From Mansonella perstans (Eukaryota; Nematoda; Chromadorea; Rhabditida; Onchocercidae), in the NCBI GenBank assembly GCA_037074765.1, contig JBAMDO010000052.1:62001-126000 (forward strand): DNA of 64,000 nt, written 5' to 3'. Under the pieces are notes generated by a model. The model made no database searches. It was not told the DNA's origin and saw only the letters and a program-made list of their open reading frames with translations. Positions 62,601 through 64,000 of the stretch are shown here, one piece after another. The stretch's first letter is position 1. Every line of letters starts with the position of its first letter. Both the position numbers and the translations under genes were made by a program.

Positions 62601-64000
62601 TTAAAATGTGAACTTTGATATCTATTCTTCTGTTCTTGCTTTCACATTCGCTGCCAGAAATTTTTTTCTATCTTATCGAATTCCTCTCTGTATTCCATGT
62701 ATCATTAATTTGGGCCTTAGGCTCTATTTTTGTTTCTTTTTTTACAACTTACCAAATTAATAATAAGTGAATTTCTCTTATCGAATTCTTCTACAAATCT
62801 TTTTTGCTGCATTTCTCAAAAAGATGCTTTGCCAGTATTAATTGATAATTAATTTCCATTAAATAAAATATTATTAATGAATTATTAATTAAGACTTAAA
62901 GATTAGAAAATTAATTTCCTTCGCTTTTCTTTTACAAGTTTATCCAAGTAATAATAAATGATTAATTGAATTTTAATTAATATAATGATTTTTGCTCTAG
63001 TTTCACTTATTTATTTCTTTGTTTTCAATTTATTTTTTTTTTGTTTTTTTATGAAATAATATAAGAAAAAATATGACGTGATAAAGAAAAGAATTTCAAA
63101 AGGAAAAAAAATAAAATTTAAAATTAACTGAAAAAAAAAAGAAAATGTTTGGTTGTATTTCGGACGAAATTATTTGTATCGTAAAAATTATTCTGATTAG
63201 AAAATGACTGATAACGAAAACATTTTCTTCCTTCTATTGAACTATGCTTAACTTTTTTTTTGTTTTGCTTCAATTTCACTCTAAAAATCAAAAATTTCAC
63301 ATTTCTATTAATTAATTGTAGATAAATTAGTGTGTTGTTACTATAACTGATCATTATATATATGCAGCACTTTGCTTTATTTCTTTCCTGCAATTATCAA
63401 AATTGAAATTTCATTCAATAGTTTCTTGTCACCTGATCTTTTATTGTCGGTAGATATGATTAGTTCAGTTATAAGCTGCATGCATTTATTTTTTCATTTT
63501 TTTTATTTGACATTAAAAATGTTCAATCCAAATTTGTCAAATATATTGAAAAAAAAAGAAAAAGTGTTTGTAGATGGAAAGTGACAAGAAATCATCGTAA
63601 GCATTATCTTAAATAAATCATTATCATAATTATCACAAAGCATCCTTTGCAGTTCATTTTTTTTCCTGCTCCGTCATTTTAGATTAGGAAAAGCGCAAAA
63701 AAAAAACAGTCAAAAGGCGCATTTTGATAAATGCTTCTTTTTCTTTTTAAATTTCACAAGAAATTCTTCGTAAATATTTTATGTTCGTTATAACTTTAAT
63801 GTAAATATTTAGTAATGCTCATCAAAAATTGCTTTTTTTTCATTTCATTCTTCAATGATTTATTTATTTTTCTCAATTTTTAGTCAAAATTTACAGTCTG
63901 TAAATTTAAAATTTAAAAAAAAAAAGTAGAAGTGAGAACGGTCTTCGTTTATCCTTCTTTTTCTTTCATTTCCTTCAACACTAAAACTTAATGATATTTG

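Larger units (their letters stand above)
57309..64000. other. AT-rich gene desert, right part
   Basis: This stretch holds poly(T) tracts (largest about 57490-57518), A-rich runs near 59380, a GTAT/CATA patch near 59026-59095 and a three-copy repeat at 59483-59640. Short open frames after TTTCAG-like sites (for example 60219 and 61443) have no donors or recognisable similarity. No gene is supported. Confidence 0.55.

Noticed and set aside
63124..63393. Minus-strand 89-codon frame in the right desert
   Set aside because: It is Lys/Asn/Phe/Ile-rich low-complexity translation with no splice context or similarity.

Overview
The window is nuclear DNA from a nematode. It is very AT-rich, the genes have many small exons, introns end in TTTCAG/TTTTAG-type acceptors, and several start codons sit 0-6 bases after a 3' splice site with no coding exon upstream, as expected for spliced-leader (SL) trans-splicing. 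Protein similarity and the long AT-rich intergenic DNA fit a filarial or other spirurid parasite. That placement is inference; no species is claimed. No CRISPR array, bacterial insertion sequence, intact transposon or viral gene was seen.

Layout. 1-1228 (+): 3' end of SRRT/ARS2. 2052-3083 (+): SPT4 (SUPT4H1), complete. 4015-11622 (-): NAA25/MDM20, 22 exons, convergent with SPT4. 11953-12138 (-): a possible unrecognised terminal exon. 12.3-17.7 kb: gene-poor DNA with a tRNA-Thr(UGU), a 26-bp perfect hairpin, a tRNA-like Pol III element and two tandem repeats. 17811-20910 (-): TRMT6/GCD10, 8 exons, one with a probable GC donor. 23418-34712 (-): Enhancer of polycomb (EPC), 17 exons, with a decayed antisense reading frame in its 3.45-kb first intron. 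34.7-41.75 kb: a divergent intergenic region with large microsatellites. 41751-44577 (+): AAMP-type WD40 protein, 7 exons. 44982-45748 (+): TFIIA gamma (GTF2A2), 3 exons, probably in an operon with AAMP. 45.75-64 kb: an 18-kb AT-rich desert with satellites, homopolymer tracts and one weak candidate gene at 55.2-57.3 kb.

The recognised genes are conserved eukaryotic housekeeping functions. They cover RNA polymerase II transcription (SPT4, TFIIA gamma), chromatin acetylation (EPC), capped-RNA metabolism (SRRT), tRNA m1A58 methylation (TRMT6), protein N-terminal acetylation (NAA25), and a WD40 protein linked to ribosome assembly and cell migration (AAMP). They do not form one pathway. Exon boundaries were set by hand from reading-frame continuity, splice motifs and remembered family sequence; every listed junction keeps the frame open.
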